This document shows, in pieces, positions 1 to 11,495 of a stretch of DNA of 64,000 bases. The stretch is taken from the NCBI GenBank assembly GCA_022578965.1, contig MU400523.1:1-64000 (forward strand), in the 5' to 3' direction. The DNA comes from Xylaria sp. FL1777. Lineage: Eukaryota > Ascomycota > Sordariomycetes > Xylariales > Xylariaceae. The position numbers and the translations under genes are program-made. How positions within the stretch are numbered: position 1 is the first letter of the stretch; the number at the start of each line of letters is the position of its first letter. A model generated the notes under the pieces. It was not told the origin of the DNA and searched no databases. It was given only the letters and a program-made list of their open reading frames with translations.

Positions 1-401
1 TGGCAAGATCTTCGTCACATGACTAACTCTTCATGTATGCCAAGCAATCTTGGCAACGGTTCCCATTCAGTGTATTTAGGGTAAATACGGTACTAGTATG
101 CCCCCACCAAGATACGTACCATCCTGTTCTGACAGACTGACTAAGCCGCAGTTCCAGCCATTGTAGGTTAGCCACAGGCTGTCACACACCCAGCTTTAAG
201 CAAATTTCATCAATTTCATTGGTCAATCAGCTCCATCAGGTCTAGAGGTACACAGGATATGGCCTGACGTCCGGGACTACCTGAACTGATCTTTGCGAAA
301 GCTCTCAGAACATCAACCCAAACAGTGTCGACACTCAACCTCCCACCTCGCCTCGACACCGTCAACCCAACGAACGACGCTCCCCCGACCCAACCGCAGC
401 C
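1..401. other. Upstream region of first gene, no gene seen
   Basis: No coding stretch with a plausible start and fungal codon pattern is visible. The last 100 bases are C-rich (runs of CCC and CAACC) and lead straight into the ATG at 402, as is usual for fungal 5' leaders. Weak open frames on the minus strand here are antisense to the leader and first exon. Confidence 0.4.
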
Positions 402-1312
402 ATGTCCTCCATCATCGCCCGACGAGCTCTGCAGTCCTCCAGGACCTTCTCCACCTCGGCCCGCCGCCTCGCCCAGAATGACCCTGCCCTCAAGGCCGAG
501 GAGAAGCGCAACCCCGAGATCAAGGTGCGTCATATCCATCCCGCCCGCCCGTCCGACCTTCCAGCTTAGACTTAATTCTGCCCATCGACTGGCCGCGATG
601 GAGGCATCCTTACGTGTTCCAGGGACATTAAGCTGACCGTCTATCTGCGCATAGATTTTAGGAGGTGTTATGGTTCTCGCTCTCGGCGGTGCGGGTCTCT
701 ACTTCGGTACGTCTTCGTCCATCAGGCTAAACACCGACCCCCCACGACCTACGTCCGTCCTCCTTTGGCCCGTTCTTTATATTAACAGACATCTTCTATT
801 TCCCAGGCCGATCTCCCACTTCCTCGACATCGGAAGCCCCCGTCGGCGTGGCCAAGTCCGGCATGCCCTGGGAGACTGGCGCTTCCGAGGGCAAGTACCG
901 CTACCACCCTGGCGGTGACGGGGCCGTCGAGCCCAAAGACGCCCCCAGCGCCGTCAACGTCGTTGTCATCCCCGATGTGAACCTACCTAAGGTATTATAC
1001 GGACCCCACGATCCCATCTATCGCTATCCTCGAGGAGCCTCATTTGTTGCAGCCCCTGATGCAACCACCAGTCCCCACCAAGTACAGTATTCAATATTGC
1101 CGAGATAGTCGCTGACTTATGCATTTTACAGCGCCTTCACGACAAGTACAACAAATGGGGCAAGGATGTAAGTAACTCCCATGCTTTACTTTCTTGTTTT
1201 AGCTACTTTAAGAGCATAACAGCTCCTTTTCGAGCTCGAATCATGTCTCAGAAGATGATAAACCCACTTGATGACGACGTTCAATATCTAACACCGAGTG
1301 TTATAGTACTAG
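402..1312 (+). CDS. Small mitochondrial-type single-pass membrane protein, unknown function
   Basis: Exons read by hand: 402-524, 655-706, 807-991, 1132-1167 and a tiny last exon 1307-1312 (Tyr, stop). The product is about 133 aa. Residues 1-25 are rich in Arg, Ser and Ala without acidic residues (MSSIIARRALQSSRTFSTSA), a likely mitochondrial presequence. Exon 2 encodes a Gly/Val/Leu-rich membrane span (GGVMVLALGGAGLYF). The rest is hydrophilic and contains GMPWETG, YHPGGD and HDKYNKWGKD. All internal exon phases agree. The last intron ends with a good CTAAC branch site and TAG; acceptors at 1202 or 1222 would give slightly different C-termini. I have an impression of uncharacterised ascomycete homologues but no function. 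An inner-membrane protein facing the intermembrane space or matrix is inferred only from the presequence and span. Confidence 0.65.
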
Positions 1313-2103
1313 ATATGTGTGTCGAAGACGCGAGTTTGCTACCGAACGTATTCCGTTTCCTTTGTTCCTGACCTAGACGGCTCGGCATTCGCCCTCCCTG
1401 TACATAACCACATATCATCCGAATGGCAATTGTTGTACCTCTGAACTACGACGACTCCTGCCCCTCCTCCTTCCCATAGTCGCATCAGGTATAGATCAAG
1501 GCGAAATAGTGGTTGTAAATATCGAGATATCCGTAATATCTACATGATCACGCCATTCCGTCTAGTGTCCACATCTTCCTAGACGCATACTACCGAACAC
1601 GGTATGAAATGGCAATATGCTTGTCGAATTTGACTCCTTAATCGTATCCTTAATTCTACGAAATTCCCTCTTATATAGTTAGCATCGAAGAACGCTAGAA
1701 GTAATATACCTTCGCTCAGCCACGGATTGTCTAGGCTAACCTTAATAATTCCATTCTCTCACCTTAGCTAGGGTTAACCTACACCGAAGTAGGTAGTCTC
1801 GAAATGGGACGACGAAGTTAAGGAACCAGCAATCCGCATCTTTCGGCGTATTATTATAGTTGATATTTTGGTTCCATTCGACGAACCCCAATCGTCTTCA
1901 TTAAGTCTTGTTGATTTTCCAACAACAGACGCTATTTATGTTGAATGAGCCAGCCCTATCCATAACCATCATGCAACAAGCGCGTTTTTAAGAGCCCCGG
2001 TGTCCCTGGGGCCTGCTAGTCTAGTTTGGTATTAATCTACGAGGTGCGCCTCTTTCATCGTAACTCATACCAGCCGCTTCCTGCTACGCACATACCTTGT
2101 AAA
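1313..2103. other. Intergenic region between convergent genes, nothing recognised
   Basis: This stretch separates the 3' ends of the first gene (plus) and phosphoserine phosphatase (minus). It is moderately AT-rich, with stops in all frames and no gene-like pattern. It probably holds the two 3' untranslated regions. Confidence 0.4.
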
Positions 2104-3528
2104 TCATATAGTCAGCATATCGATCTCCTCGCGCATGAATCCGATCAAGTAGAGCAGGTCGAGCAGTGAATCGCCGTTCAGCCGTGCGCTGGCCTCCATC
2201 TGGACGACGGGCTTCGCATTCCACGCCACGCCGAGGCCGGCCGCGCCCAGCATCAGCAAATCGTTGGCGCCGTCACCGACGGCGATCACTTGTTCCAGCG
2301 GCACACCCTCTTTCTTGGCAATTTCCAGGAGCAGCTCCCGTTTGCGCTCTTTTCCGACAATTTTCCCGAGAACTTCACCCGTTAATCGTCCTGAGTCGCT
2401 GATGACCACCTCGTTTGCGTAGGCGTAATCGATGCCTAGCTCTTTTGCGAGCCAACCCGTAAGGGGGAGGAAGCCACCCGATAAAACAGCTGTCTTGATG
2501 CCCAATTTCTTAAGAGCCCTAATAAGCTGCGGTACCCCCTTAGTCACGTCAAGTATAGGCCTAAGTTGCTCGAAAATAGTGGCGGATAGACCTTTGAGGA
2601 GTGCCACCCGCGCTCGGAATGCAGCATCAAATTCTAACTCCCCCAGCATAGCACGATGAGTGATATCGGCGACCTTAGCGGCAAGATCGGGAGGGTCGGT
2701 AATGGTAGCAGCAAGGAGATCAATAACTTCTTGTGTGATCAGCGTGCTGTCCATATCGAAGACGACGAGACGCGGATACCGGCGCCATAGAGTATCGGCT
2801 TGTAAAACGACATCGACATTCCATTCCCGCTCAAAACGGTAGATCAACTCGTGTTTTCGGAGATCGGTTAAGGAAAGGTAGTCGGGTGCGGGCGCCGGAG
2901 AGAGAGTCAACTCAACAACCAAAGGGTGATCAGGGTCGTCGAGACAGCGGTGAGAGGATGTAGTCTCAGTCACGCCATGGGGTAGTGGAAAGGCGGACAT
3001 GAGATGAAGGAAGGAGGTGATACACATGGGCGACACGTAAGATCCATAAATATTATCCAGCGACTCGGGTTCGACAGCCGGGGGCGGCTCGAGAGGAAAG
3101 TTTTCCGGGTTGGTAGTCGGCGCGAAATTCGCGGGGATGGGAGATGTTGATGAAGAGCTGTTGCGCTGTGGAAGAGAAGCGCCGGAAGACTTCGTCTTGT
3201 ACATCAGGGTCACAACAATGCGCTGCGATGCGGCACCCCTCGGGGGAGCACAGTTGGGATGGCTAAAGTCATAGCTCAGGCCTTCGACGACGCGCGGGGG
3301 ATCGTCCTTGCTAGGCACGCCATTGAAGGGACTGAAAGACTTGGCTGGCGAGATGCGGGCGCCTTGCAGATCCTCGACGACGGTGTCTATGTTGAAATGG
3401 GCATGGCTCTCGGGCTGGATGGGCGAGCGGTACTGCTGGTGGTCGCTGAGGAACGAGCTGCTTCGCATCGACGAGAGTTGAGGTCGCTCAGCACGGGCCT
3501 GTTTGGCGGGGTTGTCTTGGGTATCCAT
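2104..3528 (-). CDS. ser2: Phosphoserine phosphatase
   Basis: A single-exon gene of 474 aa. The C-terminal half is a haloacid dehalogenase (HAD) phosphatase of the SerB type, which hydrolyses O-phospho-L-serine to serine in the last step of the phosphorylated serine pathway. Motif I is VVFDMDSTLI, with the Asp nucleophile near residue 258 and the general acid Asp two residues on. Motif II is AVLSGGF with the conserved Ser. Motif III comprises the Lys of the GKIVGKERK segment and GDGANDLLML near residues 418-427, which binds magnesium. The N-terminal 230 residues are longer than in bacterial SerB, begin with a Ser/Pro/Gln-rich low-complexity segment and may hold a divergent ACT-like domain (inferred). 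The ATG at 3528 is the only good start. Upstream lies a long noncoding gap. Confidence 0.93.
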   Translation of the reverse strand: MDTQDNPAKQARAERPQLSSMRSSSFLSDHQQYRSPIQPESHAHFNIDTVVEDLQGARISPAKSFSPFNGVPSKDDPPRVVEGLSYDFSHPNCAPPRGAASQRIVVTLMYKTKSSGASLPQRNSSSSTSPIPANFAPTTNPENFPLEPPPAVEPESLDNIYGSYVSPMCITSFLHLMSAFPLPHGVTETTSSHRCLDDPDHPLVVELTLSPAPAPDYLSLTDLRKHELIYRFEREWNVDVVLQADTLWRRYPRLVVFDMDSTLITQEVIDLLAATITDPPDLAAKVADITHRAMLGELEFDAAFRARVALLKGLSATIFEQLRPILDVTKGVPQLIRALKKLGIKTAVLSGGFLPLTGWLAKELGIDYAYANEVVISDSGRLTGEVLGKIVGKERKRELLLEIAKKEGVPLEQVIAVGDGANDLLMLGAAGLGVAWNAKPVVQMEASARLNGDSLLDLLYLIGFMREEIDMLTI

Positions 3529-6161
3529 ATCGATGCAACTTAACTAAACAACAACTGCTTTTACCAGATGCAGATAAAACAAGGAACGGATTCGGGGGCT
3601 ATGCAAGGTTAATGCCCTGTAGGGAAGATGCAAAGCTGCAGGTAGGATATTTCTGCCCCCTGGTATGATAAACAACGCGATGAGTTAAGATTTCACAAGC
3701 AAACTTCCATCTCGCGTTGTCGCGAGATGGGGGCCGTTGATACTCAAGCACAAGAAGGATCTAATTGGAAACTGTGGACTGACGGGCGAGTTGCCAAGCC
3801 ATTCCACGTGAAGTCTAACTCGAATTAGATAGAATCAGATGTAATATGTCGTCATCCTTCAACGAGCCGCTTTGGTCTGGAAAGGGCTATCTACGCAGTA
3901 GATACATACAGTAGGTGCTACAGTAAGAAGACTGTGATTCTGACTGTGGCTTACAAGATCCGGGGAGTTTATGGCACTCCAACAGTGGCCTGTGCAGTTG
4001 GCTGCTGGCACCTGGATCCCGTAAAGATCCCCTCGTGATGTCTCTCGCAGGAACTTTCGACTACCGGTACCGGTATGTACTGTACCGTAAATACTACCTA
4101 CGTGAATGGGCATATGTTATTTATAAGTCCCTGTTCGTAGGTAACAATAAGTATGATTCCATTGGTTAAAAAAAACCTTGTGCCGGCTCCTACCGATGCA
4201 AGTTGAGAACATCGGATCTGCAATATAAATACATAGAGACTAGGATGAAGTAAGTATGTGCCTGGTCTGGCCCAGTCTTGGCCAAGCCCCTCTAGGTAAC
4301 TTGCATAGGGCAGTACAGGTACAGGCAACCGGGTTTTGGCCTACGAGCCGGTAGTCGGGCGGCTCTTTTCTCAAAGCCAATGTCATGCCGACATCCGGCG
4401 ATTGCGTGCAACGTCGCCATACCTGACCCTGCCAGCTACCTAACCAACTTGTGTAGGTATGTAAGCGCCATAGTAGCAATCCGACAACCGCCAAGAAGGA
4501 AAAATTTCAAGACGAAAAGGAGATGTTTCTTCCCGGGCTGAACTACGGCAGCGCCATCGGCCACAATTATTGCGACATCGACGCCGTCGTGGCGGACGGC
4601 TATGCTATACCCGCCATGATTTCATGCGCCAAAAGCGTCAAAAGATAGGGTGTGTGTCTCGGCATGATGCAATCATCCGAATTGTCTCGTTGAATACATG
4701 CAGGACAAGAAAATTCTAGAGTATGAGCGTCCGTGGCCCTTGAGATGGTTCTGCAACAAAACAGCAGATCCAACTCGAATATTGAGAACGACACTCTTCC
4801 GGTGATGGTGATGCTACCGATATAAGGGGCAGTCGATCCACCTGACTGCCCAAGGTAGCAATCTCTCCATCTCAGCCTATCTCAGGTTTCTACGGAGTGA
4901 GTCTCGCCGCGAGGTCAGATACGGGTAGTGTTTAGAGAATTTCAGGAGCGGCAAGCTCGTCTTTTATATTGCATGGCGCATAACACAAGATGACAAGAGT
5001 ATGACGAACAATAATTCAGATCGTGTGACTCGTCTGTTTAGGCTTGGCTCCTGCCGTCTTAAAAGCTTAACGCCAATATTTTGAAAAGAGCCTAGAGAGA
5101 CATCACGCAATTGCGCTGTTGTATTGGGCCATAACATATACAGTAGATAAGAGGATAGGCATGAGACTTATCTCAACATGACGTTCCTAGCGAGCACGCA
5201 AAGACCAAGACTAGTGGATCTCGGTTCAACAGTCGTAGAACGGCACCATCTGAAACTGTGGCGGCACTGACAAAGCGAGGTCGTCCATGGGAAAAGTGGA
5301 CTTGAGTATAGGAAACCCGCCATAATGACATGGCCCATGTCATAGGGTATCACCTTTCCGGCAACCTACTTACAGCAAGGGTATCGGTGGAAGCGGGATG
5401 CGGCTCAAGAGATGTCGCCATAGCCGGTGCCCATGGGGCAGCGGACGGATATCCAGTTCATCTAGCCCTCGACATGCCAACCTCAGCAGCGCCCGCCCAA
5501 TCAGGGCCGCGGCCTTGCCGACTAGCGCAGATGTCGTGATCGTCTTCTAAAATTTCTCGAACGGCGCTTTTTTCGCCCAGACGCGAAATTCACAGAGAAA
5601 GCCAGCTCCCATTGGCATATTCCGGCAATTTCCTGCCTATCAGAGGGCCCAATATGGCGACACTGGATAGATACATGGATGGATGGATGGAGCCTACAGA
5701 AACCGTGGGGAAATTCAGGGCGTATTGATTGCATTGATGATGTGCTCGGATTTTCTCATTAAGTCATTCGGGAAGCCTATGTGAAAGTAACCCTATGCCA
5801 TTACAAACCAGGAATGAGACCAGACATTTCCATGAGAGGAAACAAAGATCTAATATAATCCGCACAACTACTCTTGCCTTTATGTTCTCATAATTCTTGG
5901 GCAATTTCACTTGTGCGACATCATACAGACTCTGGACCCCTACTATATACCTCATTATCTACCTGGATACTATTATCTAAACAGCAGCTCTACATCCATC
6001 GACGAGTATACACATACGCTGCTAAGAGACATACCGTGCCCTGTCTCCAGCTCGTCGTTCCATCGCTGAGAATACGGGGCATCATACGCCTCACCCTCAT
6101 CTCATATACCCAGTCTGAAGGAAACGACATACACCTACATCCACATCCACATCCTCCCACA
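3529..6161. other. 2.6 kb intergenic region between divergent genes, no gene recognised
   Basis: This gap lies between the divergent starts of phosphoserine phosphatase and PAPS reductase. Short open frames occur on both strands, but none shows family motifs, a consistent codon pattern or splice-joinable neighbours. A GGAT tetranucleotide run lies near 5672-5690. The 300 bases before 6162 stay open in the PAPS reductase frame but contain no in-frame ATG, so they are best read as a pyrimidine-rich leader. Confidence 0.4.
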
Positions 6162-7233
6162 ATGGCCTCAGTATCAACCCATCCCAAGCCCTCTCTACCC
6201 CACCTACAGGCCGTAGAGACCACAAAGACCCCAGAAAGCGAGGAGATAGAATCCGGCTACGCATCGGCGACGTCGTCCTCGTCGTCGTCCTTCTCGGCAT
6301 CCAGCTCGACGTCCAGCCTGCCGCAGATCACGCTGACGAAGCCGCACCTGCGGTACCTGAACCAGCAGATGGAGAAGATGACGGCGCCGGAGCGGCTGCG
6401 GTTCTCGATGCAGCTGTTCCCGAGCCTGTACCAGACGACGGCCTTCGGGCTCACGGGGCTCGTGACCATCGACATGCTCTCGCGGCTCGCGGCCTCGGAC
6501 CCGGCGCTGCCCCGCGTGGACGCCATCTTCCTGGACACGCTGCACCACTTCCCGGAGACGTACGACCTCGTGTCGCGCGTGCGGGGGCGCTACCCGGGCG
6601 TCGCGCTGCACGTGTACAGGCCGGACGGGGCGGCCACGGCGGCCGAGTTCGACGCCCTGTACGGCGAGGGCCTGTACGAGACGGCGGCGGAGCTGTACGA
6701 CTGGGTGGCCAAGGTGGAGCCGCAGCAGCGCGCGTACGCCGAGCTCGGGGTCGCCGCCGTGTTCACGGGCCGCCGGCGCAGCCAGGGCGGCGAGCGCGAC
6801 AAGATCCCCATCCTCGAGGTCGACGACGAGCGCGGCATCGTCAAGATCAACCCGCTGCTCGACTGGTCCTTCGCCCAGGTCCAGGCCTACGTCGCCGAGC
6901 ACGACGTCCCCTACAACGCGCTGCTCGACCGGGGTTACAAGTCCGTCGGCGACTGGCACTCGACTTCGCCTGTCGGCGCGGGCGAGGACGAGCGCGCGGG
7001 CCGCTGGAAGGGCCAGCAGAAGACTGAGTGCGGCATCCACAATAAGAAATCCCGGTATGCGCAGTTCTTGCTCGCGCAGCAGGAGAAGAACGCCGCCGCT
7101 GCTGCTGCTGCTGCTGCCACCACCCCGACCGTTGCCGACGAGGTCGAACAGCAGCAGCAGCAGCAGGAACTTACCTCGGCGCTCAAGCAGGTCGAGAGGG
7201 AGCAGCTGGAGGCCGATAAGAGGGAGCGCAAAG

Positions 7234-7269
<36 letters not shown>

Positions 7270-7319
7270 AGCTGATGCAAGACTTCGCTACTAGCCGTTG
7301 GGTACCCGTCTTAGCATAG
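6162..7319 (+). CDS. met16: Phosphoadenylyl-sulfate (PAPS) reductase
   Basis: A single exon encoding 385 aa. PAPS reductase reduces 3'-phosphoadenylyl sulfate to sulfite with thioredoxin in cytosolic sulfate assimilation. Family signatures are TTAFGLTGLV, DTLHHFPETY, the arginine-rich VFTGRRRSQGG and the catalytic-cysteine motif KTECGIH with Cys290. The start is the ATG at 6162, preceded by a C-rich leader; the open frame extends further upstream without another ATG. Two features are odd. The C-terminus after the catalytic motif is extended by alanine and glutamine runs (bases 7087-7270), and the N-terminus has a serine-rich stretch near residues 40-50. The coding region is very GC-rich, especially at third positions, compared with its flanks. 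Function is assigned with confidence from the motifs; the role of the repeats is unknown. Confidence 0.93.
7090..7272 (+). repeat. Trinucleotide repeats (GCT/GCC, CAG, CAA) in the PAPS reductase tail
   Basis: Near-pure GCT/GCC repeats (about 7090-7120) encode an alanine run. They are followed by a CAG run (about 7148-7166) and an alternating CAA/CAG run (about 7235-7269) encoding glutamine. The frame is kept throughout, so length changes would alter only the tail. Confidence 0.85.
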
Positions 7320-8370
7320 GTTGTATCCTGTTGTTCTTCACTTCATGGTATCGTCCCTATCTCGGGGGTGAACCCTCAGCGTCCCGTCCCGTCCCGTCCC
7401 GTCGACCCGGGCATTTGTTTATTGATGATTACACGACTGCATTTTTGGGGTGGCGTCATGTTAGCATTTTCAATAATAGACCGCGCGAAAAGCTGATGTG
7501 GCAGCATGCTTTTCCAGTCTACTGAGGAACGCATCTTGAAGGCGAGGCGTTTCTGGAGTTTCAAAGCGTTATATGGATAGGGTAGAATCTGGCGCATAGT
7601 CGGGTTCTTTGTGTTAGGTTACAAGACCGACTGTAAATAGACTTAGTCATTTGATTAATTCCATAATGGTTTGACAAATATCCTTTTCGTATGCGATGAG
7701 CAGTGTCTTTGTTGCGATGCTACTTAGGGCCATCATTCTCTGCTGAAGCCAAGGACCGTTCGCTATTACAACGTGTGTCTGCAGAACCGAAAAAGGAGTG
7801 ATAGTAATTAATACCTAATATTTTTGAAGAATCGAGCAACTGGCGGTGAGTGACTTTTGGTATTCGTTTCCTGACCTAACAACAGAGTTATGTCATGTTT
7901 ATGTCAGGCGATTTATTTGTTAGGAGCAACATTCGCAAAAGAAGCGGGCCGCCAGCCTAGTTGCCGCCTGCCACTCACTCGACATTTTCTAGACAATGCT
8001 TATTTATCCTCAGCGCATTACACGATATCCGAACATTAACTAGGTAGGTCTTATGTACGAAAGCAAATCTGGGATATACTTGATCAACGTTTATAATTTT
8101 CCTCTCCACCGACATGAGAAGAAACAGAACCTCTATGTCAACTAGGAATATCTAATGACAGATTATGTCGTCCTCTTGTGCCTCGTGTATCCAGTACGCC
8201 GCTCATGAATAGTATTATATAGATATTTAGTGAATCTCGCCACCTAGATTCAATGTAAAGACACTTTAGTTCACTATAACTTTAGTTTTATCTCGTGTAG
8301 ATCTGAAAACGAGCTTTAGCTCCTTCGTGATATTCGTCACTCTGTTTTATAATACAACCGGGTTTCCTCT
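7320..8370. other. Intergenic region between convergent genes, no gene recognised
   Basis: This is the 3' flank of PAPS reductase and of the minus-strand gene ending at 8371. A short CGTCC pentanucleotide tandem (four to five units) lies at about 7379-7402. The rest is AT-rich with no coding-like frame. Confidence 0.4.
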
Positions 8371-10522
8371 TCACTCAGATCGACTCGAAGCTTCGACTGG
8401 CGATACAGCGGCCTCAGATTTTTCTGGGATTGGCTCACTGCTACTATGGCCATGTTGGTTTAAGGCTGCTTCTAAGCCGCTAAACAAGTCTGGGCTGTTG
8501 GCCGCGTTTTCCTCTTGTGTAGATGGCTCGTCCTGCGGCTCGGCAAAATTAGGGGCAGAAACGAGTTGTTTATCAGTGGAATCGTCATCCGTAGCTTGAG
8601 CAACTAAAGGTTCCGCGGAGGGTTCCGCAGATGGTTCCATAACAGCTTGAGGTGTGGGATTGACCGGAGAGTCTGCATCTATAGCAGACTCGGGGATCCA
8701 TACATCGTCGAGTAAATTCACCCCATCTTCTGTGGTTTCTAGAAATGGTTCTACACTAGTCGTATCGTTTCGAGATTCCTCGTCTACGAGAAATTGGGGA
8801 GGGGCAGAGTCGTCAAAATTCGTTGGTTGTATCAATGACGGTATAGGTCCATCATGTGGCGTTGCTGGGCTATTCGCGGTCGGAGGTACAGTCTCGGCGG
8901 GTTCATATGTGGACAATGGAGCAGCATCTTGCATATCTATGTCGGGATCCGGCTTGATATCCCCGGCAGCCGCCGGCATAGTAATGACCTCAGATGTTAT
9001 ATCAGCAGTGCTTGCCTCCGTTGCTAGAGGAAGGCTAGGTTCTGATTCTGATTCTCCTTGACGGAAGGTTTGCTCAATACCATCTAGAGTAGTGGTAGGC
9101 TTCGGTGTACCCTCTTGAGATGACAGATCTGGATGAAGACTTCCAGGAGATTGGGCAGAAACAACCTGCTTAAGAGGGCTTCCTTCAACGTGTGGCGGGT
9201 GCGGCACCGGAGGGAAAAGGCTGGTGGTGTTTGCTGAAATTGGCACTTCCTGGCTAGGTGGCAGATGCGGAGTTGCAGCTACATTCCCTGCCTGGTTTTG
9301 GGAGGGTGTGAAATCCATTTGGTCAGACTTGGTTTCACTCTCGGCTCGAGAGACAAAACCGGTCTCTCCATCCGCACCGTCGCCATCCTCGTCGTCATCG
9401 TCTCCTTCTTCGCCCTCATCCTCGCCCTCTTCGCCATCGTCTCCTTCGTCGTCGTCGGCCATCTCGATATCATTTTGCTTGGATGCGTCCTCGCCTTGTT
9501 TCAAGACCTAAGGCATAATTAGAAAGAAGTACAACATTTTTAGATAGTTAATCAGTGATGGAAAAAAACTCACCTGAGTGCCATCAATTTGCACGCCCGA
9601 TACGAGTCCTGTAGGAGCAGGCTTGGTCGCATTAGGGTGCGTATTAGCCGGTAGAGGTATCTTCTTCCTCCGGCCTCTACCAGGTCCCTTTGGTTTCCTT
9701 TTGGGGGGTGGCGGGCGCCTTCGTACAGGTGTTACAGACGCCTCCACGCTCACGCTCGGAACCGGAGCCGCCACGACAGTGGTAGATATTATTTCACCAT
9801 CAACTGGTTGCCCCTCATTGAGTGTTACTTCTTGTGTATACGGGTTGCCGGCGGCATCGATACGACGGACAGTGGCCTTGGTTATGGTCGGACCAGGAGC
9901 GGCACCAGCGGGGAGATCTGACGACAGAGTAACAGTGCCTTTTCTTCGTTTAGCTAGATAAGAAACAGTAGGCCCTTCAGCATTTCGGGGAACCTGTTTC
10001 CAGATCTTGATTTGAAAGCCCTTCGTGCTTGGGTCTTCTTCTTTCTTCTCGTTCTTTTCAGTCACGGCGGGGTCGGCTTCGGCTTCTTCTTCCTCTACGG
10101 GAGCGGGTCGCTTGTAGAGTCGTCCTGAGCGTGCAGCTCTAAGAAGCTCTTGTGTATGGTTTGGAAGTAATTGCGAGTCCTTGGGCATACCGTGCGGAAG
10201 CTCAATTGCCCACATGTCGTTCTTGCGGGTAGGGTCGGGTGGCGGTGGCGGCGTGATGTTTACCCATTCCTGGCGCCATTGGCGAGTGGGCAGGCCTGAT
10301 GAACATGATTTAGTAACAAATTCCTCATATTACTCATCCGTTGTTATGGATACTTGTGGTGGTTGGGTGCTGCTGAATAGACATACCCTCAAAGTCATCA
10401 TGCTCAACATATCCGCTGCGATTTCCACGCCGCGTTTGGGTGTTCTGGCGAAACTATGTCGAATGCCTAAGTTAGAATTGATTTCACGTAAGAATCTATG
10501 AAGGTCTCACATTGGGAGCCAT
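8371..10522 (-). CDS. Conserved ascomycete protein with AT-hook-like and acidic regions, unknown function
   Basis: Four exons on the minus strand: 10511-10522, 10387-10453, 9574-10295 and 8371-9507, encoding about 645 aa; all phases agree. The N-terminal part is the most protein-like ([20 protein letters not shown], then an aromatic/proline segment and SGRLYKRP). Next comes a Val/Thr-rich region and a strongly basic Pro/Lys/Arg/Gly stretch ([19 protein letters not shown]) resembling an AT-hook or nuclear localisation signal. After the last intron lies a long Asp/Glu/Gly run and then a disordered acidic, Ser/Thr/Pro-rich tail of about 330 residues. I recall similar N-termini in ascomycete hypothetical proteins but cannot name a function. 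A nuclear, chromatin-associated role is inferred from composition only. Exon 1 codes for just four residues. Confidence 0.7.
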
Positions 10523-11495
10523 TGTGCCAGCACAAGACAGCCTGATACAGATGCTATATGCGATGCGACTAGTTACACGAAGCTCTCTAGACGTAGCTAG
10601 CAACAGTCATAATTTGGTGATGAGCGAAGCGGCGCGAATGGCTATATGGTACTGAGCAACAGCACGGTCTGTAATCCTCGTGATAATATCTATAGGAATG
10701 GTTGTAAGTAATGAGAACTGAGCTAAATGTGGTGATGGCGAAGTTGGCGCTGTTGTCGCAAGCCCGAGATGATGTTCTGGTGAGCATTTGGACGCGCGCT
10801 GTTGTCCGTCTTCTGGCTAGCTAGCTACTTACCATGGGGTATATACTGTGTGGTTTTCTAACAACCACTGTAAACAACAGTGGCGTAGATCCCCCACCAG
10901 TGTGCACTAAATATACTGTGGCGGGTAAAGGTGGCTGGATTAATGTAGGTATTGGATCTATTGCCCGGTAGATACGTTATCTATCGATCTTTTCGTCCCC
11001 CTCTATCTAGATTTAGTTCCTCAGTTCTTGACCCCTATTTTTTTACGCTATTAATACAAACTCTATCGCACGTAGGCAATTTACGTACTACTAGTCACTG
11101 TAGACAGGCATCGCTTCACCGATAACTACAGGAGTCATGAATGGAGTTAAAATTTCAGAAGGAGCAGATTTGGCCATCTATAGTTCCTCTCGAAGTTACT
11201 ATACATCTCAACAAGAGCCGGGCTCATAGTCAATGCCATGTTGGCCCTTTTCGCACGGCATCCGTAAAGGCACTCTCGTCAGAGGCACCCGCACCCGCAC
11301 CCGCACCCTGTCGTGACTCTATACTTCCTCGCTCTCGTCGGAGTCGAAGAAAGCGTATCCCATGATTTGCCTGGTGTACAAATTATGAATATGATGGTAG
11401 TAATACAAGGAGTGTGCCCGGATTTCTGCAACGCCTGCTGTATTAGATGAACGGCCTAGCTAAAAACCTTCGTCGGGACCTGAACGAGGGAGATC
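10523..11495. other. Intergenic region, includes a possible alternative last exon of ISD11
   Basis: Apart from the short minus-strand exon-like segment at 11319-11370 (see findings) no gene is visible. A GCACCC hexamer tandem lies at about 11287-11308. The 10800-11000 part is the likely promoter region of the gene starting at 10522. Confidence 0.35.

Noticed and set aside
5874..6161. Upstream extension of the PAPS reductase frame
   Set aside because: Open but without an ATG, and it lacks family similarity. The ATG at 6162 is the likely start.
6204..7280. 358-codon minus-strand open frame opposite PAPS reductase
   Set aside because: A shadow caused by the high GC content of the PAPS reductase gene. 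Its long leucine runs are simply the complement of the CAG repeats.
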